Shown piece by piece: positions 46,306 to 54,456 of a stretch of DNA of 64,000 nucleotides. Source of the stretch: Clostridium aceticum (GTDB lineage: Bacteria > Bacillota > Clostridia > Peptostreptococcales > Natronincolaceae). The notes beneath the pieces are model-generated. The model did no database searches and was not told where the DNA came from. It saw nothing but the letters and a program-made list of their open reading frames with translations. The number at the start of each line of letters is the position of its first letter. Within the stretch, counting starts at the first letter, position 1. Position numbers and translations under genes: made by a program. The DNA lies in the NCBI RefSeq assembly GCF_001042715.1, contig NZ_CP009687.1, positions 1,479,418 to 1,543,417 on the forward strand. Reading direction: 5' to 3'.

Positions 46306-46381
46306 TGGTGGAGATAAGGGGATTCGAACCCCTGGCCTCTTGACTGCCAGTCAAGCGCGCTCCCAGCTGCGCCATACCCCC
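46306..46381 (-). tRNA. tRNA with Gly anticodon GCC on an Ala-type body (G3-U70, A73)
   Basis: 76 bases with CCA encoded (46308-46306). Read 5' to 3': acceptor GGGGGTA, T8, D-arm GCGC-AGCTGGGA-GCGC, anticodon stem CTTGA, loop CTGCCAG (anticodon GCC), TCAAG, variable AGGCC, T-arm AGGGG-TTCGAAT-CCCCT, acceptor TATCTCC, A73. The GCC anticodon reads glycine codons GGC/GGU. Position 3-70 is G-U and position 73 is A, which are the main alanine identity elements; bacterial tRNA-Gly normally has C2-G71 and U73, while this one has G2-C71. All arms pair, so it looks functional. Which amino acid it carries is uncertain. Confidence 0.9.
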
Positions 46382-46588
46382 TTGTGCATTTTGCTATATA
46401 ACATTAATAGTATACAATAAAAAATATATTTTGTAAATATTTTTCAAATAAATTTATCCTTGACTTTGTAAATTCCAGATTTTCTCTTAGGTGGATAAGG
46501 TTTAACAGTAATGCATTATTTACTATTATACAAAATTAATTGAATAATGATAAAATAATATATCGACAAATATTAAAGAGGTGGTCCA

Positions 46589-46729
46589 ATGAAAGGCATA
46601 TGGAAAGTTTTATCTATTAAATGGAAAGTTTCAGATAAAAACAAAGAAAAAAACGAATTAGGTCACCGATTATTAGCAACCCATATGAGAATTATTACAA
46701 CAACTAGAGGCAATTGGTCTTTGAGGTAG
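46589..46729 (+). CDS. Possible small basic protein, unknown
   Basis: 46-residue frame beginning MKGIWKVLSIKWKVSDK, rich in Lys/Arg, ending at TAG 46727-46729. AGAGGTGG lies 4-5 bases before ATG and a strong terminator follows 35 bases after the stop, which supports an expressed unit. It could equally be the decayed start of a longer gene, as the surrounding 1 kb is degenerate. No family recognised. Confidence 0.4.
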   Translation: MKGIWKVLSIKWKVSDKNKEKNELGHRLLATHMRIITTTRGNWSLR

Positions 46730-46762
46730 AGTTATAGGAAAACGTTTAGCTCATAGTAATGT

Positions 46763-46810
46763 AAAATCCTTAAAAAATCTTCTATAGAAGATGTTTTAAG
46801 GATTTTTGTT
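46763..46810 (+). terminator. Strong terminator
   Basis: A 20-bp stem (46763-46782 with 46787-46806, one mismatch), loop TATA, followed by TTTTTG context. Confidence 0.85.
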
Positions 46811-46814
46811 TATT

Positions 46815-47049
46815 GATAAAAATGCAGATGGATTCCTTGGTAAAACGCATAAGGATGAAGGGTCTCTTAGCTTGATGGTAGGAGGGGCCTTTAAAGGAGA
46901 GAAAAACTCGCTAAAACATTTGAATGTACTAATGGAGGAAAGAAAGCTATAATATAAAAAGGTTGTTAGAGGAAGTAGGTTTTGTTGATACTGATAATAA
47001 AAAATTTCAGGTAGTTAATGTTGAAGGTAAAGTTAAATCCAAACATTAA
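46815..47049 (+). pseudogene. Decayed coding remnant, family unknown
   Basis: Two frame segments without a proper start. The first (46815-46952) reads DKNADGFLGKTHKDEGSLS and continues to LMEERKL then TAA. The second, in another frame, (about 46963-47049) reads LLEEVGFVDTDNKKFQVVN and ends at TAA 47047-47049. The codon pattern is protein-like, but a frameshift and missing start show decay. A terminator at the end fits a former gene. The product is not recognised. Confidence 0.45.
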
Positions 47050-47105
47050 TTGAAAAATTAGTTATTAAAAATGATTATTAACAACTAATTTTTCAATTAG
47101 TTTAT
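47047..47105. terminator. Long A/T-rich terminator hairpin
   Basis: A 17-bp perfect stem: 47047-47063 with 47083-47099, followed by GTTTATT. From here to 47345 the sequence is AT-rich with no feature I can support. Confidence 0.7.
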
Positions 47106-47345
47106 TAAAACTTAAATTTATTTTAAAAATTAGAAGGATTTCATTAGTTTTTATAGAATATTTAAAATAACAGGAAATAATTAACAAAATACTTTAATTT
47201 AATGCTTTAATTTAATTGAAGAAGATCTGCATAAATAAAACGCCATACTAATGACTAAAACTGAATATTTCAACACTACTTTCCATATACCATCCAGTAG
47301 GATGATATGTATATCATAGAAATATGACAAATTAGGAGGAGATGA

Positions 47346-47546
47346 ATGGTGAATAAGCAGCAACAATATAAAGAAGAGGACTTAAAGACCATCGAATCGG
47401 ATCTAGAATCATTGTCTGTCCAGTTGATTAACATATTAAAGGAATATAAAGCTAAAGGAATTATTAATGATCACCAGTATAAGCAACATGTAGAGGTAAA
47501 GGAAAGGTTTTTAAATTATTTGGAGAACAAAAGAAAAAGTCAATAA
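47346..47546 (+). CDS. Small helical protein, unknown function
   Basis: 66 residues, highly charged and predicted helical (LESLSVQLINILKEYKAKGIINDHQYKQHVEVKERFLNYLE), no cysteines or membrane helix. AGGAGG (47334-47339) is 6 bases before ATG, an ideal arrangement, so it is probably real. Such small coiled proteins are common in spore formers, but I cannot assign a family. A holin-like gene follows after 64 bases. Confidence 0.6.
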   Translation: MVNKQQQYKEEDLKTIESDLESLSVQLINILKEYKAKGIINDHQYKQHVEVKERFLNYLENKRKSQ

Positions 47547-47610
47547 TAAAAAGGCTACGAAAACCCTAATAAATCATATTATATAGGTAAAGAGTAAAAG
47601 GGGGAATAAT

Positions 47611-47958
47611 ATGATATATGAAGGGTTTGACTTAATCACCGCTGAATTTTTAAGGAGCTTTACAGGAGCGGTAATAGCTACCAATATCATCACACATTTT
47701 ATTAAAGATTATACCCCAGAATTTTTAGATAAAAAAATTGTGACATTATTTGTAGCGGCTTTTATTATGTTCACTAATCAGTTTGTTTTTGGTGCCATTA
47801 CTTTAAAAACAGTATATTTAAGTTTTTTAAATTCTTTTATAGTAGCCGCTGCTGCTATGGGAAATTATGAGATTCTTACTACTAAAACAAAACGAAGAGC
47901 AATTAAAGAATTAAGTGCACAAACACATGAAATAATGGATAAAAAAATAAATGAATGA
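47611..47958 (+). CDS. Holin-like small membrane protein
   Basis: 115 residues with three hydrophobic segments (LRSFTGAVIATNIITHFI, IVTLFVAAFIMFTNQFVFG, TVYLSFLNSFIVAAAAMG) and a charged C-terminal tail (KTKRRAIKELSAQTHEIMDKKINE). This layout is like phage holins, and the decayed region upstream would fit a degraded prophage edge, but no other phage gene is seen. AAAGGGGG lies before ATG. The holin call is by pattern only. Confidence 0.6.
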   Translation: MIYEGFDLITAEFLRSFTGAVIATNIITHFIKDYTPEFLDKKIVTLFVAAFIMFTNQFVFGAITLKTVYLSFLNSFIVAAAAMGNYEILTTKTKRRAIKELSAQTHEIMDKKINE

Positions 47959-48012
47959 AAAGATAAATGAAAAAAAACAATTAATAAGTTATAGTTTTTC
48001 CTAGCGTACTCT

Positions 48013-48073
48013 AAAAAACCATTCTTCAAGCTATGCTTTAAAGCATCTTTATAGAAGAAGGTTTTTTGTTTTT
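48013..48073 (+). terminator. Terminator after the holin-like gene
   Basis: AAAAAACC.TTCTTC (48013-48027) pairs with GAAGAAGGTTTTTT (48054-48067) with a bulged A; an inner hairpin ATGCTTTAAAGCAT forms the loop; GTTTTTG follows. Confidence 0.85.
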
Positions 48074-48173
48074 GCAACAAAAACTTTACTTTTAGTAAAA
48101 GTTATGCTAAAATATTATGTAAACCTCTGATTACATACCAATTTTTAAGTATATAATAGAGGAGGTTTTACTC

Positions 48174-49949
48174 ATGAAAAAAATAAGCAAAAAAAAGCTA
48201 ATGCTAGCGATAGGTATGTTCGTTGTTATATTGTCTATTATATCCTTTGGAATTTATAGGCAATATTTTTATTCCGAGAATCCAATAGAAGTGTCTTATG
48301 GAGAATTCCTAGAAAAAATTGAAGAAAATCAGATTAATAAGGTATTTCTAATGGATAGTCCTAAAATTAAGGGAGAACTTAAGGATGGACAAGAATTTAT
48401 TACAGATCATCCTAGGACAGATAATTTAAAAGAAATGTTACTAACAGCAGATGTTATAGTTGTAGAGGTAGGTGAGCAACATTCTGTTGTTCAAGTCATC
48501 ACTTTCATTATAGTGATTGGGGCATTGGCAGGTATGGCCTTTATCCTTTCTAAGCAAGGTTCAAAGCAAGCTTCAAAGGAATACGACAAAATGTCTTCCG
48601 TAGAGTTTTCAACACAAAAAGAATCGACGATTACCTTTGCTAATATTGCAGGAAATGAAGAAGCAAAGGAAAATGTTATGGAATTGGTAGACTTTCTAAA
48701 AAACCCACAAAAATATCAACGGTATGGTGCTAGGATGCCTAAAGGGGTAATTTTATACGGGCCTCCCGGTACCGGTAAGACTTTGATGGCAAAAGCTTTA
48801 GCAAGTGAAGCTGGCGTTGATTTCTTAGCTGTTTCAGGTTCAGACTTCGTGCAGGTTTATGCAGGTCTTGGGGCTGGAAGAATTAGAAATCTCTTTAAAA
48901 ATGCTAGAGAAAAAGGAAAATGCGTAATCTTCATTGATGAGATTGATGCCATAGGAAAAAAACGAGACCGTGGTGGTCTTGGAGGCAGTGATGAATCCGA
49001 CAGAACTTTAAATGCTTTGTTGACAGAAATGTCAGGATTCAAAGGAAGTGAAGGAATTATTATTATGGCTGCTACTAATCGACTAGATATTTTAGACGAA
49101 GCACTTTTAAGACCTGGGCGTTTCGATAGGCAAATAGAGGTAGGTTTACCAGATTTAAAGGCGAGACAAGATATTTTGAAACTATACACACAAAATAGAC
49201 CTATAGCAACTACGATTAGTATTGAAAGAATTGCTCAACAAACAGTTTATTTCAGTGGAGCAAAACTAGAAAATCTAATGAATGAGGCAGCAATTTATGC
49301 AGCTAGAGAAAATGCAAGCTTTATCTCAGAAAAACATGTTGATAAGGCCTTTTATACAGTAGTTGCTGGTGAGGAGAAAAAAGATAGAAGTAACATAAAG
49401 GAAAGTGAGCGAAGAATTACAGCCTATCATGAAGCAGGTCACACCATTGCTACGAAACTACTATGCCCTGAAAACAAGGTGACGAAGGTAACCATTATAC
49501 CAAGTACTAAGGGGGCAGGAGGATTCAGTATGAATATTCCTCCTGATAGTATGTATCACAAGAAAAAGGATATGTTTCATAGCATTAAAATTGCCCTTGC
49601 TGGCCGTGCTGTAGAAGAGATTATTTTCGGAGAAGAAAATATTACTACAGGGGCAAGTAATGATATTCAAAAAGCTACAGAAATCTTAGTGGCTATGATT
49701 AAACAATTTGGTATGAATGACGAAGTAGGTATGATCAACTATGATATCCTGTTGGGGCAGCCTGGAGGGGTTGACCAGAGATTGGCTGAGATATGTAACA
49801 AGGAAATGAAGAGGCTGTATGAAGAGACAAAAGTACTGATAGAAAAAAACATTCATTTAGTACATGCAGTTACAGAAGAACTGATGGCAAGGGAAACATT
49901 AAAAGAAGAAGAAATTAATAAAATCATTGAAAACAACAAGGTAGCTTAG
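48174..49949 (+). CDS. ftsH: ATP-dependent zinc metalloprotease FtsH
   Basis: 591-residue membrane AAA+ protease that removes misassembled membrane proteins and regulators. Two N-terminal membrane helices (about 10-27 and 107-125) flank a small extracytoplasmic domain. Walker A GPPGTGKT, Walker B VIFIDEIDAIG, the second region of homology ATNRLDILDEALLRPGRFDR, and the zinc site HEAGH are intact. TAGAGGAGG lies 9 bases before ATG. It differs enough from the usual hpt-ftsH context (neither tilS nor hpt is nearby) to suggest a second FtsH copy in the genome (inference). Confidence 0.95.
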   Translation: MKKISKKKLMLAIGMFVVILSIISFGIYRQYFYSENPIEVSYGEFLEKIEENQINKVFLMDSPKIKGELKDGQEFITDHPRTDNLKEMLLTADVIVVEVGEQHSVVQVITFIIVIGALAGMAFILSKQGSKQASKEYDKMSSVEFSTQKESTITFANIAGNEEAKENVMELVDFLKNPQKYQRYGARMPKGVILYGPPGTGKTLMAKALASEAGVDFLAVSGSDFVQVYAGLGAGRIRNLFKNAREKGKCVIFIDEIDAIGKKRDRGGLGGSDESDRTLNALLTEMSGFKGSEGIIIMAATNRLDILDEALLRPGRFDRQIEVGLPDLKARQDILKLYTQNRPIATTISIERIAQQTVYFSGAKLENLMNEAAIYAARENASFISEKHVDKAFYTVVAGEEKKDRSNIKESERRITAYHEAGHTIATKLLCPENKVTKVTIIPSTKGAGGFSMNIPPDSMYHKKKDMFHSIKIALAGRAVEEIIFGEENITTGASNDIQKATEILVAMIKQFGMNDEVGMINYDILLGQPGGVDQRLAEICNKEMKRLYEETKVLIEKNIHLVHAVTEELMARETLKEEEINKIIENNKVA

Positions 49950-49967
49950 GCTGTCTTGTTGTTTTTC
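49930..49967 (+). terminator. Terminator overlapping the end of ftsH
   Basis: AAAACAACAAG (49930-49940) pairs with CTTGTTGTTTT (49955-49965); the last codons and the stop lie inside the hairpin. Confidence 0.8.
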
Positions 49968-50062
49968 TACGATATAAAATTTAAATGATGTAATAGGTTT
50001 CCTAAAGAAGTAGAAGCTTAATTACTGTCAAGTTAGAAGTACATCTGAAAAATTAAGCTATA

Positions 50063-50092
50063 AAGAACTAATAGAAAAAGACATTAGTTCTT
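50063..50092. other. Stem-loop in the ftsH-moeA gap
   Basis: AAGAACTAAT and ATTAGTTCTT form a 10-bp stem with a ten-base loop. No T-run follows. It lies upstream of the structured RNA and its role is unknown. Confidence 0.45.
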
Positions 50093-50161
50093 ACGTAATA
50101 ATAAAAAATTTTGACAAAAAATACATTTTATCTTTTGTTTGCTTTGTTGTATAATGATTTT

Positions 50162-50375
50162 AAGATCATCGAGGATGCACGTTGACTTTAGCGAAATTCA
50201 ACCGACAAATAACATCCGGGAGAACATATTTTTTATTCCTATGAAACGCCACTTTAGGTGGACTTCAGAAGAATAAAATGTGTCACCCACTTTGAGTGAG
50301 TGGCGGGTGTGAATTTTGCAGTTGACGACATCTTGGATAAAAAAACCTCTAAGGAAACTTGGGGGTTTTTATTTT
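50162..50375 (+). ncRNA. Unassigned structured RNA with own -10 box and terminator
   Basis: A TATAAT at 50150-50155 predicts a start near 50162. The 5' AAGAT..TCG (50162-50171) pairs with CGA.ATCTT (50326-50334), closing a junction of three hairpins: GGATG/CATCC (50173-50177 with 50213-50217) enclosing GTTGA/TCAAC; a long A/T helix 50225-50238 with 50271-50282 capped by CCAC-TTTA-GGTGG; and CACCC/GGGTG (50284-50288 with 50305-50309). A 13-bp GAAA-capped terminator follows (50341-50370). It could be a free RNA (6S-like in size) or a large riboswitch for moeA; it matches no class I can name. Confidence 0.55.
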
Positions 50376-50512
50376 GTCGATGATTTCTAAAAACTTGAAC
50401 AATTTATTAAAATATGGTACGATTAAAACAAATTTCAGTAAGCAAAGTATTACCTGTCAAATTTTCGAGTGAAATAATCTAAGGTTTTTTAACTAAGATT
50501 TTTTACCAATGG

Positions 50513-50592
50513 GTAAATAAAGAAATTTATTTGCCTCCCACTTCGGAAAGGAAATTTGTCTTAACAAATAAGCCAATCCAAGTAGATTGGCT
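50513..50592 (+). promoter_or_regulatory. Chain of stem-loops in the moeA leader
   Basis: GGTAAATAAA-GAAA-TTTATTTGCC (50513-50536), ATTTGT-CTTA-ACAAAT (about 50554-50569) and AGCCAATC-CAAGTA-GATTGGCT (50571-50592) followed by ATTATTTTA. The last looks like a terminator 55 bases before moeA. This may be a regulated leader, for example for molybdenum cofactor, but it does not show the Moco riboswitch motifs I know. Confidence 0.45.
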
Positions 50593-50646
50593 ATTATTTT
50601 ATAGTAATATTACTAAATACTACGTTTATGCGAAGGGGAAAAAATA

Positions 50647-51873
50647 ATGGAACTATTAAGTACATTAACGATGAAGGAAGCCCGCGAGAAGATCAAGGAG
50701 GTTTTTGCAGATTTAGTTTTAATGATGGAAGAAATTCCTATTTTAGAAGCTTTGAATTGTATTATTTATGAAGATATCAAAGCTACCATCAATGTTCCTG
50801 AATTTAATAGGTCAACAGTTGATGGTTATGCTGTTATTGCAAAGGATACTTATGGAGCCAGCGATGCTCTGCCTAGCTTTTTAACCAGCATTGGTGAAGT
50901 AGCTATGGGTAAACCTACAGAGCTTGTTCTTCAATCTGGTCAATGTTGTTATGTGCCTACTGGAGGAATGTTGCCCCAAAATAGTGATGCTGTAGTGATG
51001 ATAGAATATACAGAGGTATTGGAAGATAATACTGTATGTGTTCAAAGTGCTGTTGCTCCAAAGGAAAATATTTTGCAATTTGGAGAAGATGTCAGCAAAG
51101 GACAAGTAATTTTTCAAAAAGGACATAAATTAAGACCACAGGATATAGGTGTTTTAGCAGGAATGGGTATTACCAAGGTAAATGTCTATAAAAAACCTAG
51201 AGTGAGTATTATCTCTACAGGGGATGAAATCGTTGCACCAGAGGAAGAAGCACAACTAGGTCAGATTAAGGACATGAATACATATAGTATAGCTACGGCT
51301 GCCATGAAGGACCATTGTGAAGTGATGGGTATGGCGGTTGTGAAGGATGATTTAGAGCAATTAAAGGAAAAAATAGAGGAGTTTTTAGAAACAAGTGATA
51401 TTGTATTGATTTCTGGTGGAAGTTCTATGGGAACAAAGGATGTCACAAAGGATGCCATCAATGCTATTGGAGATCCGGGAGTGTTTATCCATGGCTTGGC
51501 TGTAAAGCCAGGAAAACCTACTATTGTAGGAAAAGTAAAGAGTAAAGCAGTTTTTGGACTACCGGGACAACCTGTGTCAGCTTTAGTTGTGTATCAAACC
51601 TTAGTAACTTACTTAATTAAAAATCTTTATGGAGATAAAGGTCCTGTTCCTTACATAACAGGGGAGTTGGCGGTAAATATTGCATCTGCTCCTGGAAGGG
51701 AACATTATGTGATGGTAAGAGTTTGTGAGGAAGATGGAAAAACAATCGTATCACCTGTTCATGGAAAATCAGGTATGCTAACTATGATGACAAAATCTAT
51801 GGGGTATGTAAAAATTGATACAAATCAAGAGGGACTGTTAAAAGGGGAAAACGTTAAGGTTTATTTATTCTAA
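50647..51873 (+). CDS. moeA: Molybdopterin molybdenumtransferase MoeA
   Basis: 408-residue MoeA. It inserts molybdate into adenylylated molybdopterin. Domain marks: EFNRSTVDGYAVIAKDTYGA, GEVAMGKP, PTGGMLPQNSDAVVMIEYTE, the MPT-binding block SIISTGDEIV and VLISGGSSMGTKDVTKDA, and KPGKPTIVGKVKSKAVFGLPGQPVSALV, then the small C-terminal domain. GAAGGGGA lies before ATG. It is 16 bases upstream of a second MoeA-type gene. Confidence 0.96.
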   Translation: MELLSTLTMKEAREKIKEVFADLVLMMEEIPILEALNCIIYEDIKATINVPEFNRSTVDGYAVIAKDTYGASDALPSFLTSIGEVAMGKPTELVLQSGQCCYVPTGGMLPQNSDAVVMIEYTEVLEDNTVCVQSAVAPKENILQFGEDVSKGQVIFQKGHKLRPQDIGVLAGMGITKVNVYKKPRVSIISTGDEIVAPEEEAQLGQIKDMNTYSIATAAMKDHCEVMGMAVVKDDLEQLKEKIEEFLETSDIVLISGGSSMGTKDVTKDAINAIGDPGVFIHGLAVKPGKPTIVGKVKSKAVFGLPGQPVSALVVYQTLVTYLIKNLYGDKGPVPYITGELAVNIASAPGREHYVMVRVCEEDGKTIVSPVHGKSGMLTMMTKSMGYVKIDTNQEGLLKGENVKVYLF

Positions 51874-51889
51874 TGAATGGGGTGCAAAT

Positions 51890-53812
51890 ATGGGAAAAGA
51901 TACAAGAAATATTTATTTAACCAACATTCCTTTAGAGGAAGCACAGAAACAATATTTTACACACTTTGAAATGGATAAGGTTTTTACTAAAACCGAAGTA
52001 GTGCCAGTAATAGAGGCACTGGATCGCGTAACGGTAAAGCCTCTGTTTGCTAAAAAATCTTCCCCTAGCTATAATGCTGCTGCTATGGATGGGGTAGCTG
52101 TAATTGCAGAAAAAACCTATGGTGCTACTGAAAGTGCTCCTGCACAGTTGAAGTTAGGGGAGGATTTTGTTTTTACTAATACAGGAGGCTGTTTAAGAGA
52201 TCCCTATGATGCGGTGATTATGATTGAAGATATTGTGGAAATCGATAAAGATACCATTGAAATATATGCTGCGGCAAAGCCTTGGCAACATGTTCGACCT
52301 ATAGGAGAGGATATTGTTGAAGGTGAGATGATTCTTTCAGCAAACCATAAAATCAGACCTATGGATATTGGAGCACTTTTAGCTGGACAGCTTCCAGAGG
52401 TAGAAGTATACAAAAAACCGATGGTAGGTATCATACCTACTGGCTCAGAGATCATAGAGGTATCTCAAGAACTTCAAATAGGAAAAATTATCGAGTCCAA
52501 CTCTAGGATGTTTGCTGCTATGGTAGAGCAGTATGGGGGGGCGCCAAACAGATATTCTATTGTAAGGGATGACTATGATTTAATTAAGGAAACAATTCGT
52601 AGTGCTGCAAAGGAAAATGATATTGTGATTATCAATGCTGGATCTTCTGCTGGTTCTGAGGACTATACAGTAAATGTTCTTAGAGAAATCGGCGAAGTAG
52701 TAATCCATGGGGTAGCTACAAAGCCAGGGAAACCAGTTATTTTAGCTATAGTAGATGGAAAACCAGTGATTGGTATTCCCGGATACCCAGTATCTGCCTA
52801 TTTTGTTTTTGAATTTTTCTTAAAACCACTACTTTTTAGATACAATAGACAAACCTTATCAGAGGGTCAAAAAATAAAAGCAACTTTGACTAGAAGAATT
52901 GTTTCTTCCTTAAAGCATGAAGAATATATTCGTCTAAAACTAGGAAAGGTAAAAGATAAGATGATAGCAACACCACTGGAGCGGGGAGCTGGTGTTACCA
53001 TGTCTTTAGTAAAGGCAGATGGTATATTAGTGGTACCTCAGCAGACAGAGGGCTATGAAGCTGGTACAGAGGTGGAGGTTACTTTGCTGAAACCTCAGGA
53101 AGAAATTCATCATACCATTGTATCTATAGGCAGTCATGATCTTGTGATGGACTTGCTGGCAAACAAGCTTCATAAAGAAAACCCTGAGATATTTTTATCT
53201 TCAGCCCATGTAGGTAGTATGGGGGGGATTATGTCCATGAAAAAAGGAGAAGGACATATGGCACCTATACACTTGCTGGAGGAAAGCACAGGAGAGTATA
53301 ATGCAGCCTATGTGGAACGTTATTTAAAGGGTGAAGATATGGCTTTGATTAAATTTGTAAAGAGAAGCCAAGGATTAATGGTGCAAAAAGGTAATCCTAA
53401 AAATATTCAAGGAATAGATGATTTGACAAGAGAAGAGGTTCAGTTTGTTAACAGGCAAAGAGGTGCTGGAACAAGAATACTTTTAGACTATTATTTAAAT
53501 AAAAGAGGTATAGAAGCTTCAAAGGTCAATGGCTATGATAGAGAAATGACTACCCATATGGCGGTGGCGGCAGCGGTGGCCAGTGGTTCTGCAGATTGTG
53601 GCTTAGGTGTATATTCTGCGGCAAAATCTATGGATGTGGATTTTATTCCTATTGATTGGGAAGACTATGATTTGCTTATTCCTCAAAAAGAGCTAAAAAG
53701 CAAGGAGATTCTTAAGCTTATTGAGGTAATGAAGAGCGAAGATTTCTTAAAGCTGGTTGAGGAACTGGGAGGCTATGATACAAAAAATACAGGTGAGATA
53801 GTAACAATCTAA
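51890..53812 (+). CDS. MoeA fused to a periplasmic-binding-protein-like domain
   Basis: 640 residues. The first 400 repeat the MoeA fold (PSYNAAAMDGVAVIAEKTYGATE, TNTGGCLRDPYDAVIMIED, GIIPTGSEIIE, VIINAGSSAGSEDYT, KPGKPVILAIVDGKPVIGIPGYPVSAYFV). The last 240 form a PBP_like domain (LLEESTGEYNAAYVERYL, VNRQRGAGTRILLDYYLNKRGI, GSADCGLGVYSAAKSMDVDFIPI), found in proteins that sense or bind molybdate or cofactor without a signal peptide. With the preceding MoeA it suggests separate handling of two cofactor forms, such as Mo and W (inference). Confidence 0.95.
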   Translation: MGKDTRNIYLTNIPLEEAQKQYFTHFEMDKVFTKTEVVPVIEALDRVTVKPLFAKKSSPSYNAAAMDGVAVIAEKTYGATESAPAQLKLGEDFVFTNTGGCLRDPYDAVIMIEDIVEIDKDTIEIYAAAKPWQHVRPIGEDIVEGEMILSANHKIRPMDIGALLAGQLPEVEVYKKPMVGIIPTGSEIIEVSQELQIGKIIESNSRMFAAMVEQYGGAPNRYSIVRDDYDLIKETIRSAAKENDIVIINAGSSAGSEDYTVNVLREIGEVVIHGVATKPGKPVILAIVDGKPVIGIPGYPVSAYFVFEFFLKPLLFRYNRQTLSEGQKIKATLTRRIVSSLKHEEYIRLKLGKVKDKMIATPLERGAGVTMSLVKADGILVVPQQTEGYEAGTEVEVTLLKPQEEIHHTIVSIGSHDLVMDLLANKLHKENPEIFLSSAHVGSMGGIMSMKKGEGHMAPIHLLEESTGEYNAAYVERYLKGEDMALIKFVKRSQGLMVQKGNPKNIQGIDDLTREEVQFVNRQRGAGTRILLDYYLNKRGIEASKVNGYDREMTTHMAVAAAVASGSADCGLGVYSAAKSMDVDFIPIDWEDYDLLIPQKELKSKEILKLIEVMKSEDFLKLVEELGGYDTKNTGEIVTI

Positions 53813-53824
53813 GGAGGGGTTATG

Positions 53825-54259
53825 ATGGCAAAAGTAGTAGCGATTAACATCAGTCAAAAAAAGGGAGAGAAGAAAATTCCCGTTGAAAAGGCAGTATTTA
53901 TTGAAAATTTTGGTATAGAAGGAGATGCTCATGCAGGAGACTGGCATAGGCAAGTAAGTCTTTTAGCTGAGGAAAGTGCTGATAAAATCAGAGCAGCAGG
54001 TATGCCAGAGATTAAAGAAGGTGATTTTGCTGAAAATATCACCACACATGGCATCGAGGTAAGTAAACTTCCTATTGGTACAAAGCTAAGGATCGGTGAA
54101 ACGATACAGGAAGTTACTCAAATCGGTAAGGAATGTCATCAACACTGTGCTATTTATCATCAAGTTGGAGACTGTGTTATGCCTCGAGAAGGGATTTTTA
54201 CTAAAGTTCTAAAGGGTGGGGTAGTAGCTGCTGGGGACAGCATAGAAGTTATAGATTAA
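53825..54259 (+). CDS. MOSC domain protein
   Basis: 144-residue stand-alone MOSC (molybdenum cofactor sulfurase C-terminal) domain, with GIEGDAHAGDWHRQVSLL, EGDFAENITTHGIEVSKLPIGTKLRIGE and the conserved cysteine in GKECHQHCAIY, the presumed sulfur carrier. Members sulfurate or transfer Mo cofactor. ATG 53825 is 7 bases after GGAGG; ATG 53822 is also in frame. It is the third gene of the Mo-cofactor operon. Confidence 0.94.
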   Translation: MAKVVAINISQKKGEKKIPVEKAVFIENFGIEGDAHAGDWHRQVSLLAEESADKIRAAGMPEIKEGDFAENITTHGIEVSKLPIGTKLRIGETIQEVTQIGKECHQHCAIYHQVGDCVMPREGIFTKVLKGGVVAAGDSIEVID

Positions 54260-54267
54260 GAAGCGTG

Positions 54268-54312
54268 TACTAAAAGCTCTGCGTAAAATTATGCAGAGCT
54301 TTTAGTATATTT
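54268..54312 (+). terminator. Terminator of the moeA operon
   Basis: TACTAAAAGCTCTGC (54268-54282) pairs perfectly with GCAGAGCTTTTAGTA (54293-54307), followed by TATTT. Confidence 0.9.
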
Positions 54313-54456
54313 ACAAACCGTCCCCATGATTCCTCTATTTCACACTGAGTTGTAAAAGTTTTATTGTAATTTATATAGTATCTAATGGTAGAATTACAAG
54401 TCTACAAGAGGGTATAATTGTATAGAGAAGATACAAACAAGTAGAGGTGTTTATAT

